Below are positions 27,413-35,821 of a DNA stretch of 64,000 nt, in pieces (the first letter of the stretch is position 1; each line of letters opens with the position of its first letter). The notes under the pieces are model-generated. The model did no database searches and had not been told where the DNA came from. It saw only the letters and a program-made list of their open reading frames with translations. The stretch is from Flavobacterium sp. N1736 (GTDB taxonomy: Bacteria; Bacteroidota; Bacteroidia; Flavobacteriales; Flavobacteriaceae). The position numbers and the translations under genes were made by a program. The stretch covers positions 3,534,001 to 3,598,000 of the forward strand of contig NZ_CP109994.1 in the NCBI RefSeq assembly GCF_025947065.1, in the 5' to 3' direction.

Positions 27413-27433
27413 TTTCAAACAAAAAATCAATTT

Positions 27434-27856
27434 ATGTATTATTTTTTACAAAAACTTCATTCAGGCTGGGCTTATTTAGCTTTGCTGCTTTTATTAATTG
27501 CGGTTGTAAATGCTATAATCGGATTAACTTCAAAAAAAGATTTTACTGGTAAAGATCGTAAAATTGCCTTATTTGCATTAATCGGAACACACACTCAATT
27601 ATTAATTGGTTTGATTCTTTATTTTGTATCTCCGTTAGGAAAAGCTGCCTTCGGACAAATGTCTAATGCTGAACTTAGATTAACTTCATTAGAACACCCT
27701 TTAATTAATATTATAGCAATCATCCTAATCACTATTGGATGGTCTAAACATAAAAAACTTATAAACAGCGAAGCAAAATTCAAGACATTCGCTATTTTTT
27801 ACGGTTTAGGATTATTACTTATTTTAAGTAGAATCCCGTGGAATCTTTGGTTCTAA
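27434..27856 (+). CDS. Four-TM membrane protein, cytochrome b-like
   Basis: 140 residues from the ATG at 27434. The longer frame from a TTG at 27362 overlaps the preceding terminator and is rejected. Four hydrophobic helices are visible, with His residues near helix ends (KLHSGWAYLALL, GTHTQLLIGLILYF, SLEHPLINIIAI). The His pattern is why such proteins are sometimes called cytochrome b-like in Flavobacterium, but heme binding is not shown. A terminator follows at once, so it is monocistronic. Confidence 0.7.
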   Translation: MYYFLQKLHSGWAYLALLLLLIAVVNAIIGLTSKKDFTGKDRKIALFALIGTHTQLLIGLILYFVSPLGKAAFGQMSNAELRLTSLEHPLINIIAIILITIGWSKHKKLINSEAKFKTFAIFYGLGLLLILSRIPWNLWF

Positions 27857-27868
27857 AAACCACCAAAT

Positions 27869-27892
27869 AAAGCCCTGAACAGGGCTTTTTTT
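27869..27892 (+). terminator. Intrinsic terminator
   Basis: AAAGCCCT (27869-27876) and AGGGCTTT (27881-27888) with a GAAC loop, then Ts. Confidence 0.9.
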
Positions 27893-27943
27893 ATCTCGGC
27901 ATATTATTTGTACAAACTCCCCAAGTCTGAAAAACAATAACCC

Positions 27944-28435
27944 ATGAGAATTAAAAAAAACATTAAAACCTCACTATTCGCAGTTACATTTTTAAGTTGT
28001 TTTACTTATATAATCAGTCAAAGCAAACAAGCGATAGAACAGCCTAAAATCGTTCAGGACACATTAAAAACCAAGTCAGTTTTGCAACCTACACAAATTG
28101 ACTCTATTTTTATTGATAAAGGCTTAAAATTAAGACCCTACAAGAAAAATGCACACGCATCGTACTATGCTGATAAATTTACCGGAAGAAAAACAGCAGA
28201 CGGAAGCAGGTTCGATAATAACAAATATACCGCAGCACACAAAAAACTTCCCTTTGGAACAAAAATAAAAGTGACCAATGAAGCAAACGGAAAATTTGTA
28301 ATCGTAAGAATCACAGATCGTGGCCCATTTGTAAAAACACGTGAATTAGATCTTTCAAAAAGAGCTTTTATGGAAATTACCAAAAGCAAAGGCGCAGGCG
28401 CAATGAAAGTGACAATAGAAACTATAATAGAATAA
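27944..28435 (+). CDS. RlpA-like double-psi beta-barrel protein
   Basis: 163 residues: an N-terminal signal or TM segment (about 8-25), a Lys/Gln-rich linker, then an RlpA DPBB domain (about 70-160) with ASYYADKFTGRKTADGSRFDNNKYTAAHKKLPFGTKIKVTN and ITDRGPFVKTRELDLSKRAF. RlpA of Pseudomonas cleaves peptidoglycan naked of stem peptides at septa, and the domain carries the same DRGPF motif. It lacks a SPOR domain, which is common in Bacteroidota forms. It sits between two terminators and is monocistronic. Confidence 0.9.
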   Translation: MRIKKNIKTSLFAVTFLSCFTYIISQSKQAIEQPKIVQDTLKTKSVLQPTQIDSIFIDKGLKLRPYKKNAHASYYADKFTGRKTADGSRFDNNKYTAAHKKLPFGTKIKVTNEANGKFVIVRITDRGPFVKTRELDLSKRAFMEITKSKGAGAMKVTIETIIE

Positions 28436-28436
28436 A

Positions 28437-28469
28437 AAAAAATCCCGTTCGCCGAGCGGGATTTTTTTT
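28437..28469. terminator. Bidirectional terminator between rlpA-like and dinB-like genes
   Basis: AAATCCCG...CGGGATTT stem with a T run on each strand, 3 bp from the end of the convergent gene. Confidence 0.85.
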
Positions 28470-28471
28470 AT

Positions 28472-28927
28472 TTAAACAAACTTTCTAATACTCATAATAA
28501 CTCCCGTATGAATTCCTTCATGGTAATTATTATAGTTTAAAGCTCCGTCAACGTTTTTAAGCGTATAACCTAAACTTGTTGCATATTCAGTATAATGAAC
28601 AAAAACATTAGCAGCAAAATCTTTTTGTACCTGATCTACAGTCGTAGAAAGTAAAACCCGAATTTCATCGACTTCTGCTTGCGAAACATCTCCTTCCGGC
28701 TTTGTTCCTTTTCTGTATTTTGCAATAAATTCTTCTGAAACTATTGGCGTCAAACCAGATAATTTATAAATTAAAACTTGTTGCGAGGATATACAATGCG
28801 CAATATTCCAAATTAAATTATTGCTAAATCCATCCGGAATTTTATTTAGCTGCTCTAATGAATGATTGTCTAAAACTTTTAACAGAATTTCTCTAATCGT
28901 TTTTTGTACTTCAAAAACTGGATTCAT
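28472..28927 (-). CDS. DinB family protein
   Basis: 151 residues of the DinB/YfiT four-helix fold. Candidate metal His residues are at NLIWNIAHCISSQQ near 43 and YHEGIHTGVIMSIRKF near the C-terminus. Metal-binding DinB-like proteins include thiol (bacillithiol/mycothiol) transferases and detoxifying enzymes, and the substrate here is unknown. Confidence 0.85.
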   Translation of the reverse strand: MNPVFEVQKTIREILLKVLDNHSLEQLNKIPDGFSNNLIWNIAHCISSQQVLIYKLSGLTPIVSEEFIAKYRKGTKPEGDVSQAEVDEIRVLLSTTVDQVQKDFAANVFVHYTEYATSLGYTLKNVDGALNYNNYHEGIHTGVIMSIRKFV

Positions 28928-29004
28928 ATTTTTATTTTTTTTCTAAAATTAGGCATTTTTCAGTTTTAAATGAATTTTCTTTGTAGTCATATAAATTAGA
29001 AATT

Positions 29005-29355
29005 ATGAACAAAATATATTACTTAGCTTCTTGCGATACTTGTCGAAAAATTATCAAAAGCTTACCAAAAGATAATGATTTGGTTTTTCACGACATCAAA
29101 CAAAATCCAATTACAGAAGCTGAACTTGACGAAATGTATCAGCTTGCGGGCAGTTATGAAGCGTTATTCAGCAAAAAAGCGCAGTTGTATAAATCAATGG
29201 ATTTAAAAAACAAAAACTTAACCGAAGCAGATTTTAAAAAATACATCTTAGAACATTATACCTTTATAAGCCGTCCGGTTTTTATTATTGATGAAAAAAT
29301 TTATATTGGCAATACGCAGCCTGTCACTTTGCAGGTCATGAAAGCTTTATCTTAA
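29005..29355 (+). CDS. ArsC/Spx-family thioredoxin-fold protein (arsenate reductase-like)
   Basis: 116 residues with C10-x-x-C13 in ASCDTCRKI and the family's YTFISRPVFII strand near 90, where ArsC has its conserved Arg-Pro. It is similar to ArsC/YffB proteins. YffB-like members often do not reduce arsenate, and no ars genes are nearby, so its partner and substrate are open. Hairpin words follow the stop. Confidence 0.85.
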   Translation: MNKIYYLASCDTCRKIIKSLPKDNDLVFHDIKQNPITEAELDEMYQLAGSYEALFSKKAQLYKSMDLKNKNLTEADFKKYILEHYTFISRPVFIIDEKIYIGNTQPVTLQVMKALS

Positions 29356-29364
29356 AAAGTTAGT

Positions 29365-29421
29365 CACAGATTAAAAGATTCTCACAGATTGATAAAATCC
29401 ATAAAATCATTTTAATCTGTG
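29365..29421. repeat. Inverted repeat CACAGATTAAAA
   Basis: CACAGATTAAAA (29365-29376) is complementary to TTTTAATCTGTG (29410-29421), with an extra CACAGATT word between. Confidence 0.75.
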
Positions 29422-29492
29422 GCAAAAAAACCCAACACAACACTGACTTTAACAGTTTAGTGATTTAAACCCCAAGACTGCAAACTTTTATT

Positions 29493-29500
29493 TATCTTTG
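29493..29500 (+). promoter_or_regulatory. -7 element TATCTTTG of the yicC-gmk-nadD genes
   Basis: Exact TAnnTTTG match, 20 bp ahead of the yicC-like ATG (29520). It probably starts the yicC, gmk, nadD transcript. Confidence 0.5.
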
Positions 29501-29519
29501 CGCCTTTATACTCAATTAT

Positions 29520-30380
29520 ATGATACAATCTATGACAGGGTTTGGCAAAGCTTCTTTGCAATTGCCTACAAAAAAAATTACCGTCGAAGTAAAATCCTTA
29601 AATAGTAAAGGTTTAGATTTAAACGTAAGAATGCCGTCGCTTTATCGCGAAATGGAATTAGGTTTGCGAACTTTTATTTCTACAAAACTTGAAAGAGGAA
29701 AAATTGATTTTGCGATTTACATCGAAAGTACTGCCGAACAAACTTCGACTAAAGTAAATGTTCCTGTTGTAAAAAACTATATTGCTCAATTAAGAGAAGT
29801 ATATCAGGATGCTGATGAAACTGAATTAATGAAAATGGCCGTTCGTATGCCGGATACATTAAAAACAGAACGTGAGGAAATCGATGAAAATGACTGGGAA
29901 CAAATTCAGGTTATTATCGAAGAAGCCATTCAAAACATCTTAAACTTCAGAAAAGATGAAGGAGAATCTCTTGAAAAAGAATTCAACCTGAGAATTGGAA
30001 ATATCCGTCAATATATGAATGATGCTTTGGCACTTGATCCGGAACGTGTTCAGGCTATCAAAGACCGTTTGCAAACTGCAATATCTGAATTGAAAGTTAA
30101 TGTTGATGAAAATCGTTTCGAACAGGAATTGATTTATTATTTAGAAAAACTGGATATTACAGAAGAAAAAGTTCGCTTGACGAATCATTTAGATTATTTT
30201 TTAGAAACCATAAAAGGTACAGAAGCTAATGGTAGAAAATTAGGTTTTATTACTCAGGAAATGGGAAGAGAAATCAATACAATGGGTTCAAAATCAAATC
30301 ATGCCCAAATGCAAAAATTGGTTGTGATGATGAAAGATGAATTGGAGAAGATTAAGGAACAGGTTTTGAATGTACTTTAA
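29520..30380 (+). CDS. yicC: YicC-family endoribonuclease-like protein
   Basis: 286 residues with the N-terminal MIQSMTGFGKA of YicC proteins, the RGKIDFAIYIE region and the C-terminal KSNHAQMQKLVVMMKDELEKIKEQVLNVL (DUF1732) helix. YicC has been described as an endoribonuclease acting on small RNAs in E. coli. Its place ahead of gmk and nadD is widespread in Bacteroidota. Confidence 0.92.
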   Translation: MIQSMTGFGKASLQLPTKKITVEVKSLNSKGLDLNVRMPSLYREMELGLRTFISTKLERGKIDFAIYIESTAEQTSTKVNVPVVKNYIAQLREVYQDADETELMKMAVRMPDTLKTEREEIDENDWEQIQVIIEEAIQNILNFRKDEGESLEKEFNLRIGNIRQYMNDALALDPERVQAIKDRLQTAISELKVNVDENRFEQELIYYLEKLDITEEKVRLTNHLDYFLETIKGTEANGRKLGFITQEMGREINTMGSKSNHAQMQKLVVMMKDELEKIKEQVLNVL

Positions 30381-30382
30381 AA

Positions 30383-30467
30383 GCCATAAGCTTTAAGCAA
30401 TAGGCTTTAAGCAAAAAACATAAAGTAAAAGAGCTTAAAGCGTACAGCCGAAAGCCTAAAGCATAAA
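30383..30467. repeat. Word-repeat hairpin, CTTTAAGC type
   Basis: Left words TAAGCTTTAAGC and GGCTTTAAGC, right words GCTTAAAGC and CCTAAAGC, complementary. It lies between yicC and gmk. Confidence 0.65.
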
Positions 30468-30469
30468 TA

Positions 30470-31042
30470 ATGAACAAAGGAAAGTTAATTGTTTTCTCAG
30501 CACCTTCGGGATCAGGAAAAACAACTATAGTAAGGCATTTACTTGGGAAAGAAGATTTAAACTTAGAATTTTCGATCTCAGCGGCTTCACGCGACCCGCG
30601 CGGAGAAGAAGAACACGGAAAAGATTATTATTTTATTTCGTTAGAAGAATTCAAAAAACACATTAAAGCCGAAGATTTCCTGGAATGGGAAGAAGTATAT
30701 CGCGATAACTTTTACGGTACTTTAAAAGCTGAAATTGAAAGAATCTGGGCTTTAGGAAAAAACGTGATTTTTGATATTGATGTTGCCGGCGGATTGCGTA
30801 TCAAACACAAATTTCCGGAACAAACGTTGGCCGTTTTCGTAAAACCACCAAGTGTCGACGAACTAAAACGCCGATTAAAAGAGCGTTCTACAGAAACTGA
30901 CGACAAAATCAATATGCGTATTGCAAAAGCTTCTGTCGAATTAGCAACTGCTCCGCAATTTGATACCATCATAAAAAATTACGATTTAGATACCGCAAAA
31001 GAAGAAGCATATCAATTGGTAAAGGATTTTGTAAACAAGTAG
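30470..31042 (+). CDS. gmk: Guanylate kinase
   Basis: 190 residues. It phosphorylates GMP to GDP. P-loop SAPSGSGKTTIVRHLL near 10-25; GMP-binding RDPRGEEEHGKDYYF near 40-55 and EWEEVYRDNFYGT near 70-82; Asp in FDIDVAGGLRIK near 100; and the lid region RLKERSTETDDKINMRI near 135. Cotranscribed with yicC and nadD. Confidence 0.96.
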   Translation: MNKGKLIVFSAPSGSGKTTIVRHLLGKEDLNLEFSISAASRDPRGEEEHGKDYYFISLEEFKKHIKAEDFLEWEEVYRDNFYGTLKAEIERIWALGKNVIFDIDVAGGLRIKHKFPEQTLAVFVKPPSVDELKRRLKERSTETDDKINMRIAKASVELATAPQFDTIIKNYDLDTAKEEAYQLVKDFVNK

Positions 31043-31130
31043 AAATTGAAAAATTGAAAAATTTAATGATTGAAAAATTATTGTTTCCTTCTTTAAATTA
31101 TTTAATCTTTTAATCTTTTAATAAAAATAA
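31043..31130. repeat. Word-repeat hairpin, ATTGAAAAATT type
   Basis: Direct GAAAAATTGAAAAATT words on the left and TTTAATCTTTTAATC words on the right, loosely complementary. Confidence 0.5.
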
Positions 31131-31712
31131 ATGAAAATAGGTCTTTATTTCGGAACGTATAATCCCATTCATGTTGGACATTTAATTATTGCCAATCATA
31201 TGGCTGAATTTGCCGATTTAGATCAGATTTGGATGGTTGTTACGCCTCATAATCCGTTAAAAAAGAAAGCGACATTATTAGACGATCATCAGCGGTTGCA
31301 AATGGTTTTTCTGGCTACAGAAGATTATCCAAAAATTAAACCTTCGGATATTGAGTTTAAATTACCTCAACCCAATTATACAGTAAATACTTTGGTTCAT
31401 TTGCAGGAGAAATATCCAACTCATGAATTCTCCTTAATTATGGGCGAAGACAATTTGAAAACACTTCATAAATGGAAAAATTACGAAGTTATTCTCGATC
31501 ATTATGATATTTACGTTTATCCCAGAATTTCTGAAGAAGAAGAAAATGTCGAACTAAAATCACATCCAAAAGTTCATATTATTGATGCGCCTATTGTAGA
31601 AATTTCATCAACATTTATCCGAAACAGTATTAAAGAAGGTAAAAATATTCAGCCTTTATTACCACCAAAAGTTTGGGAATATATTGATCATAATAATTTT
31701 TATAAGAAATAA
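31131..31712 (+). CDS. nadD: Nicotinate-nucleotide adenylyltransferase
   Basis: 193 residues with the nucleotidyltransferase motif FGTYNPIHVGHL (residues 8-19), VTPHNPLKKK near 40, IMGEDNLKTLHKW near 103, and the C-terminal ISSTFIRNSIKEGK. It adenylates nicotinate mononucleotide in NAD synthesis. It faces the NAMPT-family gene across a 13-bp-stem bidirectional terminator, so the core NAD synthesis step and the accessory NAD-linked cluster meet here. Confidence 0.94.
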   Translation: MKIGLYFGTYNPIHVGHLIIANHMAEFADLDQIWMVVTPHNPLKKKATLLDDHQRLQMVFLATEDYPKIKPSDIEFKLPQPNYTVNTLVHLQEKYPTHEFSLIMGEDNLKTLHKWKNYEVILDHYDIYVYPRISEEEENVELKSHPKVHIIDAPIVEISSTFIRNSIKEGKNIQPLLPPKVWEYIDHNNFYKK

Positions 31713-31725
31713 AAAAATAACCGCA

Positions 31726-31752
31726 AAGCATGTCATTGCGAGGAACGAACTT
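31726..31752 (+). repeat. GTCATTGCGAGGAACGA-type repeat remnant
   Basis: The sequence GCATGTCATTGCGAGGAACG resembles an intergenic repeat known in several bacterial groups (GTCATTGCGAGGAACGAAGCAA). Only part is present here. Confidence 0.4.
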
Positions 31753-31770
31753 TACATCGGAACAAATAAA

Positions 31771-31798
31771 AAAAGCCTGAATTAAAATTCAGGCTTTT
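31771..31798. terminator. Bidirectional terminator nadD / NAMPT
   Basis: 13-bp stem AAAAGCCTGAATT / AATTCAGGCTTTT with a small loop, usable on both strands. Confidence 0.88.
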
Positions 31799-31803
31799 AA
31801 TTT

Positions 31804-33273
31804 TTATAGCGTAACGCCTATCTGAGCTTTAACTCTCGCTCTAACATCACTCAAAGACAGATCATCCAAAAGTTTCCCATCTCTGAAAACTTCTTTCAAT
31901 TCGCCTTGTTTTTCTTCTTCCCATGAAACATTATCGGTTAAATGATATACACCGTCAACTAAATCAATTTTCATTAACCCTTTTGCCGATTTTTTAGTTC
32001 CGTCATCTGTAATCGGATCTTTGAAGATTGCCCTTCCTTCCCCATCAACTTCTCCGTAAGTGGCTTTCATCGCAAAACCAAAAGTATCTCTGGTATTGTA
32101 TTGATACGTAAAAGAACCAATTCCTAAAACGACGTTTGTAGATGCAAAACCTTTTTCTTTTAATCTTTCGCAAATTTGCGTTGCTCTTGCCACCGTAATA
32201 CTATCGCCGTAAATGGCGCCAATTTGAGGAATAAGCTCCTTATATCCTTTTGCATTCGTTGTGCCTCCAAAAACATCCCAAAGCAGCTCAATAACCCCTT
32301 TCTTTTCTTGTTCTGTTTTTCCGTTTGGATTTCCGCAGATAATATCAACCGGATCACCACTATCGGGACGAATCACGACTTTACCTTCTCTCGCAACAAT
32401 ATCATCTTTTAGTCGTGGTAAATAATCCGTTAAAACCTTCCATAAATCCCAGGTATCAGAAACGATCGAAACAATTCCTTTTGGATAAACCTCAGTAACT
32501 AATCTTTTAAAAGTTTCACATTCGCCTTCGGTAGTTCCCATACACATTACAGAATGCTCTGTTGCGGCAACTGAACCTGCGATTAATTCCGTATCAGAAT
32601 TAGCGTTGTAATAATCTTCAAAGAAATCAATTACCGGAATCGTATCTGAACCTGTAAAACTCAATAAATGTCCTGCTGCAGAAGTTATTGCCGCTTCAAT
32701 TCCGCCCATTCCTCTCATGGAGAAATCATGCGCCTGCCAATCTACAAATTCAGGTACAGAAGAAGTTTCATCCGCATATTTGTCTAATACTTTTCTGTAT
32801 TCTTTCGCAATTGTTGCAGAGTTACAAGGCAGCCAAATTACGGCAGAAAGCAATGTTTCGAAATAATTTGTCAGCCAGAAAAATTCCGGAATCGTATTGT
32901 ACATCGTAAACATTGGCACTCTTAAAGGCACGCTCGCTCCTTCCGGCAAGGCTTTAAAAACCATCGGAATATATCCTAAATCATGTAAATCTTCGATATG
33001 TTGAGTTCCAACCTGATTTTCACCTAAATAATTATTGATTCGGCGGGCATATTTTTTAACCACTTCTTCTTTTGGCTTTTTAAAGAAATCAGCATCAAAA
33101 TCGTGAATAATATATTTTTTGATAAAATATTGTAATCCAAAAAACACGACCTCATCAAGACCTTCAATTCTTGATTTTCTTGGTGTCCAGTTCGAATATA
33201 CTAATGTAGTTTTGTCTGGGTATTGTCGTCTGTGGTCAACTTTGTAACCGTCTGTTAATAATAGTGGGTTCAT
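31804..33273 (-). CDS. Nicotinamide phosphoribosyltransferase family enzyme (NadV/NAMPT-like)
   Basis: 489 residues, the NAMPT length. The N-terminus NPLLLTDGYKVDHRRQYP corresponds to NAMPT NPILLTDSYKVTH. Conserved segments include DFSMRGMGG near 185, the phosphoribosyl region GSDTIPVIDFFEDYYN near 210, the RPDSGDP motif near 300 and GIGSFTYQYNTRDTFGFAMKAT near 370. The usual reaction joins nicotinamide and PRPP to give NMN. In phage NARP1, a NAMPT-like protein (Namat) instead uses ADPR-pyrophosphate to give NAD directly. The neighbouring Prs-like gene makes both readings possible. It is the last gene of the minus-strand cluster, 75 bp after the PurA-like gene. Confidence 0.9.
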   Translation of the reverse strand: MNPLLLTDGYKVDHRRQYPDKTTLVYSNWTPRKSRIEGLDEVVFFGLQYFIKKYIIHDFDADFFKKPKEEVVKKYARRINNYLGENQVGTQHIEDLHDLGYIPMVFKALPEGASVPLRVPMFTMYNTIPEFFWLTNYFETLLSAVIWLPCNSATIAKEYRKVLDKYADETSSVPEFVDWQAHDFSMRGMGGIEAAITSAAGHLLSFTGSDTIPVIDFFEDYYNANSDTELIAGSVAATEHSVMCMGTTEGECETFKRLVTEVYPKGIVSIVSDTWDLWKVLTDYLPRLKDDIVAREGKVVIRPDSGDPVDIICGNPNGKTEQEKKGVIELLWDVFGGTTNAKGYKELIPQIGAIYGDSITVARATQICERLKEKGFASTNVVLGIGSFTYQYNTRDTFGFAMKATYGEVDGEGRAIFKDPITDDGTKKSAKGLMKIDLVDGVYHLTDNVSWEEEKQGELKEVFRDGKLLDDLSLSDVRARVKAQIGVTL

Positions 33274-33348
33274 AGGCTTTTATTCGTTAATTTATAAATT
33301 ATTTATTTCTATTGAGATTACTATTCTTCAATATAGTATTTATTTCCT

Positions 33349-34431
33349 CTATTGAAACAAAGAAGTTAGCAGTTTAAAATCTTTAGAATCCGGCGAAAAC
33401 GATCCGTAGATTTCTGTAAATTCTGTTGTTAGCTTTTCGAATTCGTAATCAATTTCAATCTGATCCATACAGGTTACAACCAGATTTCTTTTTGCGTTTG
33501 GACTATAAGCTGCATCTAACTTTAAACTATAATTTAAAAGATCGTAATCTAAATCTCCCGTTCGCAATTCTTTTTGAAAGTCGTTGTAAATACAGGTTTC
33601 TTCTTCGTTATTTTTTAATTTTAATTCCCTTTCATTACTCATCCAGCCGCTTCCGTGTCTGGTTGAATAACTTCTGGTGACATAATACATTTCGATAGCT
33701 GTAATTTGTAATTTTTGACAGATTTCAAATGCATTTTTTGAAGTTGTATTCGCATACGTAACATTCGGAAAAACGCCGTGATCCATGTCGAGCAAAATTC
33801 CCTGACTCCCTTCGAAAATAAGATTCGAATAGTTTTCTAAAAAGCTGTAATCGCTGATAATCCATTTTATTTCATCAACAACTTCAAGAAAATGATTTAC
33901 TTCTTCGTCGATTTCACTTTCATTTAGAAAACCATAATAATAAGCGATCTTCTCTAACTTTGCTAAAAGCATTTGGCGAGGGGCAATCAAATCTATCGCA
34001 TATAATTTGTATTGTCCTTCATTACGTTTCATCGTAGCTCCAACACCTTTTCCGCAAGTTCCGTGATCCAGATTTTTAACATTATTTCGGTTTTGCCAAA
34101 CGTCAAATGGAGTCGTGATTTTTGCTAAAGGATGAATATGAAGTTCAATATTTCCTCCCAATTCTTCAAGTTCTTTTCTTTCGTTGTATAAAAAAACCGG
34201 ATGAATTGTGCAATGTTCACTAAAATAAGAAGGCAAACCACGAAGCGCACCACTCGCAAAACTCGAATGAACGTGTTTTTTATCGCCAATCATAACCGTA
34301 TGTGCCGCTTGCTGACCTCCTGAAAACCGAATAACTATAGATTCAGGATTTTGCTTCGCCAGAAAATCTGTTGTAATTCCTTTTCCTTCATCGCCAAATC
34401 CTAGGCCTATAACTATTTGGGCTGTTTTCAT
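33349..34431 (-). CDS. Divergent adenylosuccinate synthetase-like enzyme
   Basis: 360 residues, against about 425-430 for PurA. The GTP/IMP-site P-loop is kept (IGLGFGDEGKGITTDFL, including the Asp that PurZ lacks), as are GTCGKGVGATMKRNEG, EGSQGILLDMDHG and VTRSYSTRHGSG. Two things differ. The GGNNAGHT segment reads GGQQAAHT. The aspartate-binding TTGRxRRxGW loop is absent: that region reads ELRTGDLDYDLLNYSL. The C-terminal domain is shortened. It is therefore likely a ligase using GTP and a nucleotide but not aspartate in the usual way. It lies in a cluster with NAMPT and Prs-like genes and is probably not the housekeeping purA. Confidence 0.85.
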   Translation of the reverse strand: MKTAQIVIGLGFGDEGKGITTDFLAKQNPESIVIRFSGGQQAAHTVMIGDKKHVHSSFASGALRGLPSYFSEHCTIHPVFLYNERKELEELGGNIELHIHPLAKITTPFDVWQNRNNVKNLDHGTCGKGVGATMKRNEGQYKLYAIDLIAPRQMLLAKLEKIAYYYGFLNESEIDEEVNHFLEVVDEIKWIISDYSFLENYSNLIFEGSQGILLDMDHGVFPNVTYANTTSKNAFEICQKLQITAIEMYYVTRSYSTRHGSGWMSNERELKLKNNEEETCIYNDFQKELRTGDLDYDLLNYSLKLDAAYSPNAKRNLVVTCMDQIEIDYEFEKLTTEFTEIYGSFSPDSKDFKLLTSLFQ

Positions 34432-34450
34432 TTATTTTTAAAATTATTTA

Positions 34451-34587
34451 AACACATAGAATCATAGACTTTCGAAGCTTAAAAAAGGCGTTTCATTTGT
34501 TTAAACAAACATAGTTTCTATGTGTGAGAAACTGGTTTCTTTTTATTTTCTTTTAGTCACTAACAAAAAACTATGTTTCTATGTGTT
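34451..34587 (-). mobile_element. ~130-bp inverted-terminal element, copy 1
   Basis: Terminal arms AACACATAGAATCATAG (34451-34467) and CTATGTTTCTATGTGTT (34571-34587), one mismatch. Inside, on the minus strand, it has the same order of words as copy 2 at 36861-36990: a GAAAC-AGTTTC hairpin, an ACATAG word, AAACGCCTTTT, then AAGC. No ORF. It looks like a MITE or palindromic interspersed repeat. Confidence 0.75.
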
Positions 34588-34602
34588 AAACATTTATGTC
34601 AT

Positions 34603-35463
34603 TTAAAGCATTTCAATATTATCTAATCCGTCAAGCGGAATTGTTCCCAAACCTAAACCAGAACTTTTATGTTTGTCGCAAATCACTTTTTTAATAATAT
34701 TCGGAATTTCTCTGTGATCTTCGATAGACAAACAATTTTCACCCAGTAATTCTTTCCAGGCTACATTTGCTCTTACTGCTTGATCAGAATGCAATACACT
34801 AATATGATATACTTCGTAACGTTTTTGCGCTTCTTTTAATAATTCAGCAGCCGTATAAGTCTGTTGTCCCGAACCCATAATTTCTTTTATGGCAGATGCC
34901 GGAAGCGTTTGTAAATTAGGTTCATCACCAACCGTAAACAACAATCCTTTTTGTCCTCTTTTTTCGAAAGCATCGGTTTTGGTATGAAAAGCGGCAAAAT
35001 ACCACGCCAGAAGATAACTTTCTCCCGCATTTCCTCCGCCTCCGGCTTCAATATACGTTCTGGTTAACCACATATCCAGTTCTTCATCGCCAGATTCAAA
35101 TTGTCCAACCTGCAACGGAAATCTGTCACATTCGTGATCTCCAATTCCTAAAAACAAAAGTGCCGGATCCGGAACTCCGCCCTGAATAATTCCGCCCATT
35201 AATTTCGGAAGTCCTTCCTTAATCAATTCATGCGGAATATGTCCCATACTTCCCGTAACATCCAATCCTAAAATAATGGGAACTGAATTTGGGTGAACTG
35301 CCGAATCTCTGGCTTCTCTAAACGTAATTCCGTTTGGATTCATAGATTCATGCGCCACTCCTATTTGGTTTTGCACGAAAATTTCGCTTGCAGATTTAAA
35401 TCCGTAACCTGCTTTTTTTGCTCTGCTATCGCGAGCGCCTAAATCATATCTTGTACCTCCCAT
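34603..35463 (-). CDS. VWA-like protein with DVTGSM motif
   Basis: 286 residues, no signal peptide or TM. The start is a typical MGGTRYDLGARDSRAKKAG, and the middle carries LGLDVTGSMGHIPHEL near 90, a von Willebrand A MIDAS-type metal site (DxTGS variant). Further strands are FLGIGDHECDRFP near 130, a Gly-rich EAGGGGNAGESY near 162, and FTVGDEPN near 200. Related proteins occur beside NAD-salvage and phage-like genes (from memory), but no function is established. It sits 2 bp after the 111-residue gene, so the two are coupled. It may scaffold the neighbouring enzymes. Confidence 0.75.
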   Translation of the reverse strand: MGGTRYDLGARDSRAKKAGYGFKSASEIFVQNQIGVAHESMNPNGITFREARDSAVHPNSVPIILGLDVTGSMGHIPHELIKEGLPKLMGGIIQGGVPDPALLFLGIGDHECDRFPLQVGQFESGDEELDMWLTRTYIEAGGGGNAGESYLLAWYFAAFHTKTDAFEKRGQKGLLFTVGDEPNLQTLPASAIKEIMGSGQQTYTAAELLKEAQKRYEVYHISVLHSDQAVRANVAWKELLGENCLSIEDHREIPNIIKKVICDKHKSSGLGLGTIPLDGLDNIEML

Positions 35464-35465
35464 AA

Positions 35466-35801
35466 CTAAAATGTTTTACCAAATAAATATTCGAATCTCT
35501 TTTTTGTCACTTCAAACTGAATATTTAAATTTCTGATTGTTAATGATAATTCCATATCTCTTTGCACAAATGCTTCCGGTTGAAAGTCAGCAAATGTTAA
35601 ACTGTTTTTGTCAAGCGGACTAATATCGATAAGACCTTCCTGTTCTCTTTCCAATCTTTTTATTTTCAGCTCAATATCTTCAACGCGGCGTCTGTAAATT
35701 AACTCAGAATCTTCACCAATTGTTTTGGCTCTGTCTTCTCTAATCTGATCATTGTTTCTTCTTAAAGACTCAATAAATCTTGGTTTTAAATCATCACTCA
35801 T
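35466..35801 (-). CDS. Small coiled-coil hypothetical protein
   Basis: 111 residues, highly charged, with a predicted coiled coil from about 15-45 (IREDRAKTIGEDSELIYRR and the following EDIELKIKRLEREQEG) and a second helix at the C-terminus (LTIRNLNIQFEVTKKRFEYLF). It has no recognised family. Its stop is 2 bp before the VWA gene start, so the pair is probably translated together and may interact. Confidence 0.7.
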   Translation of the reverse strand: MSDDLKPRFIESLRRNNDQIREDRAKTIGEDSELIYRRRVEDIELKIKRLEREQEGLIDISPLDKNSLTFADFQPEAFVQRDMELSLTIRNLNIQFEVTKKRFEYLFGKTF

Positions 35802-35821
35802 AATTTTGGCTTTTAATGGTT

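Noticed and set aside
27362..27433. TTG start for the four-TM protein
   Set aside because: It would begin inside the terminator of the TonB receptor gene.
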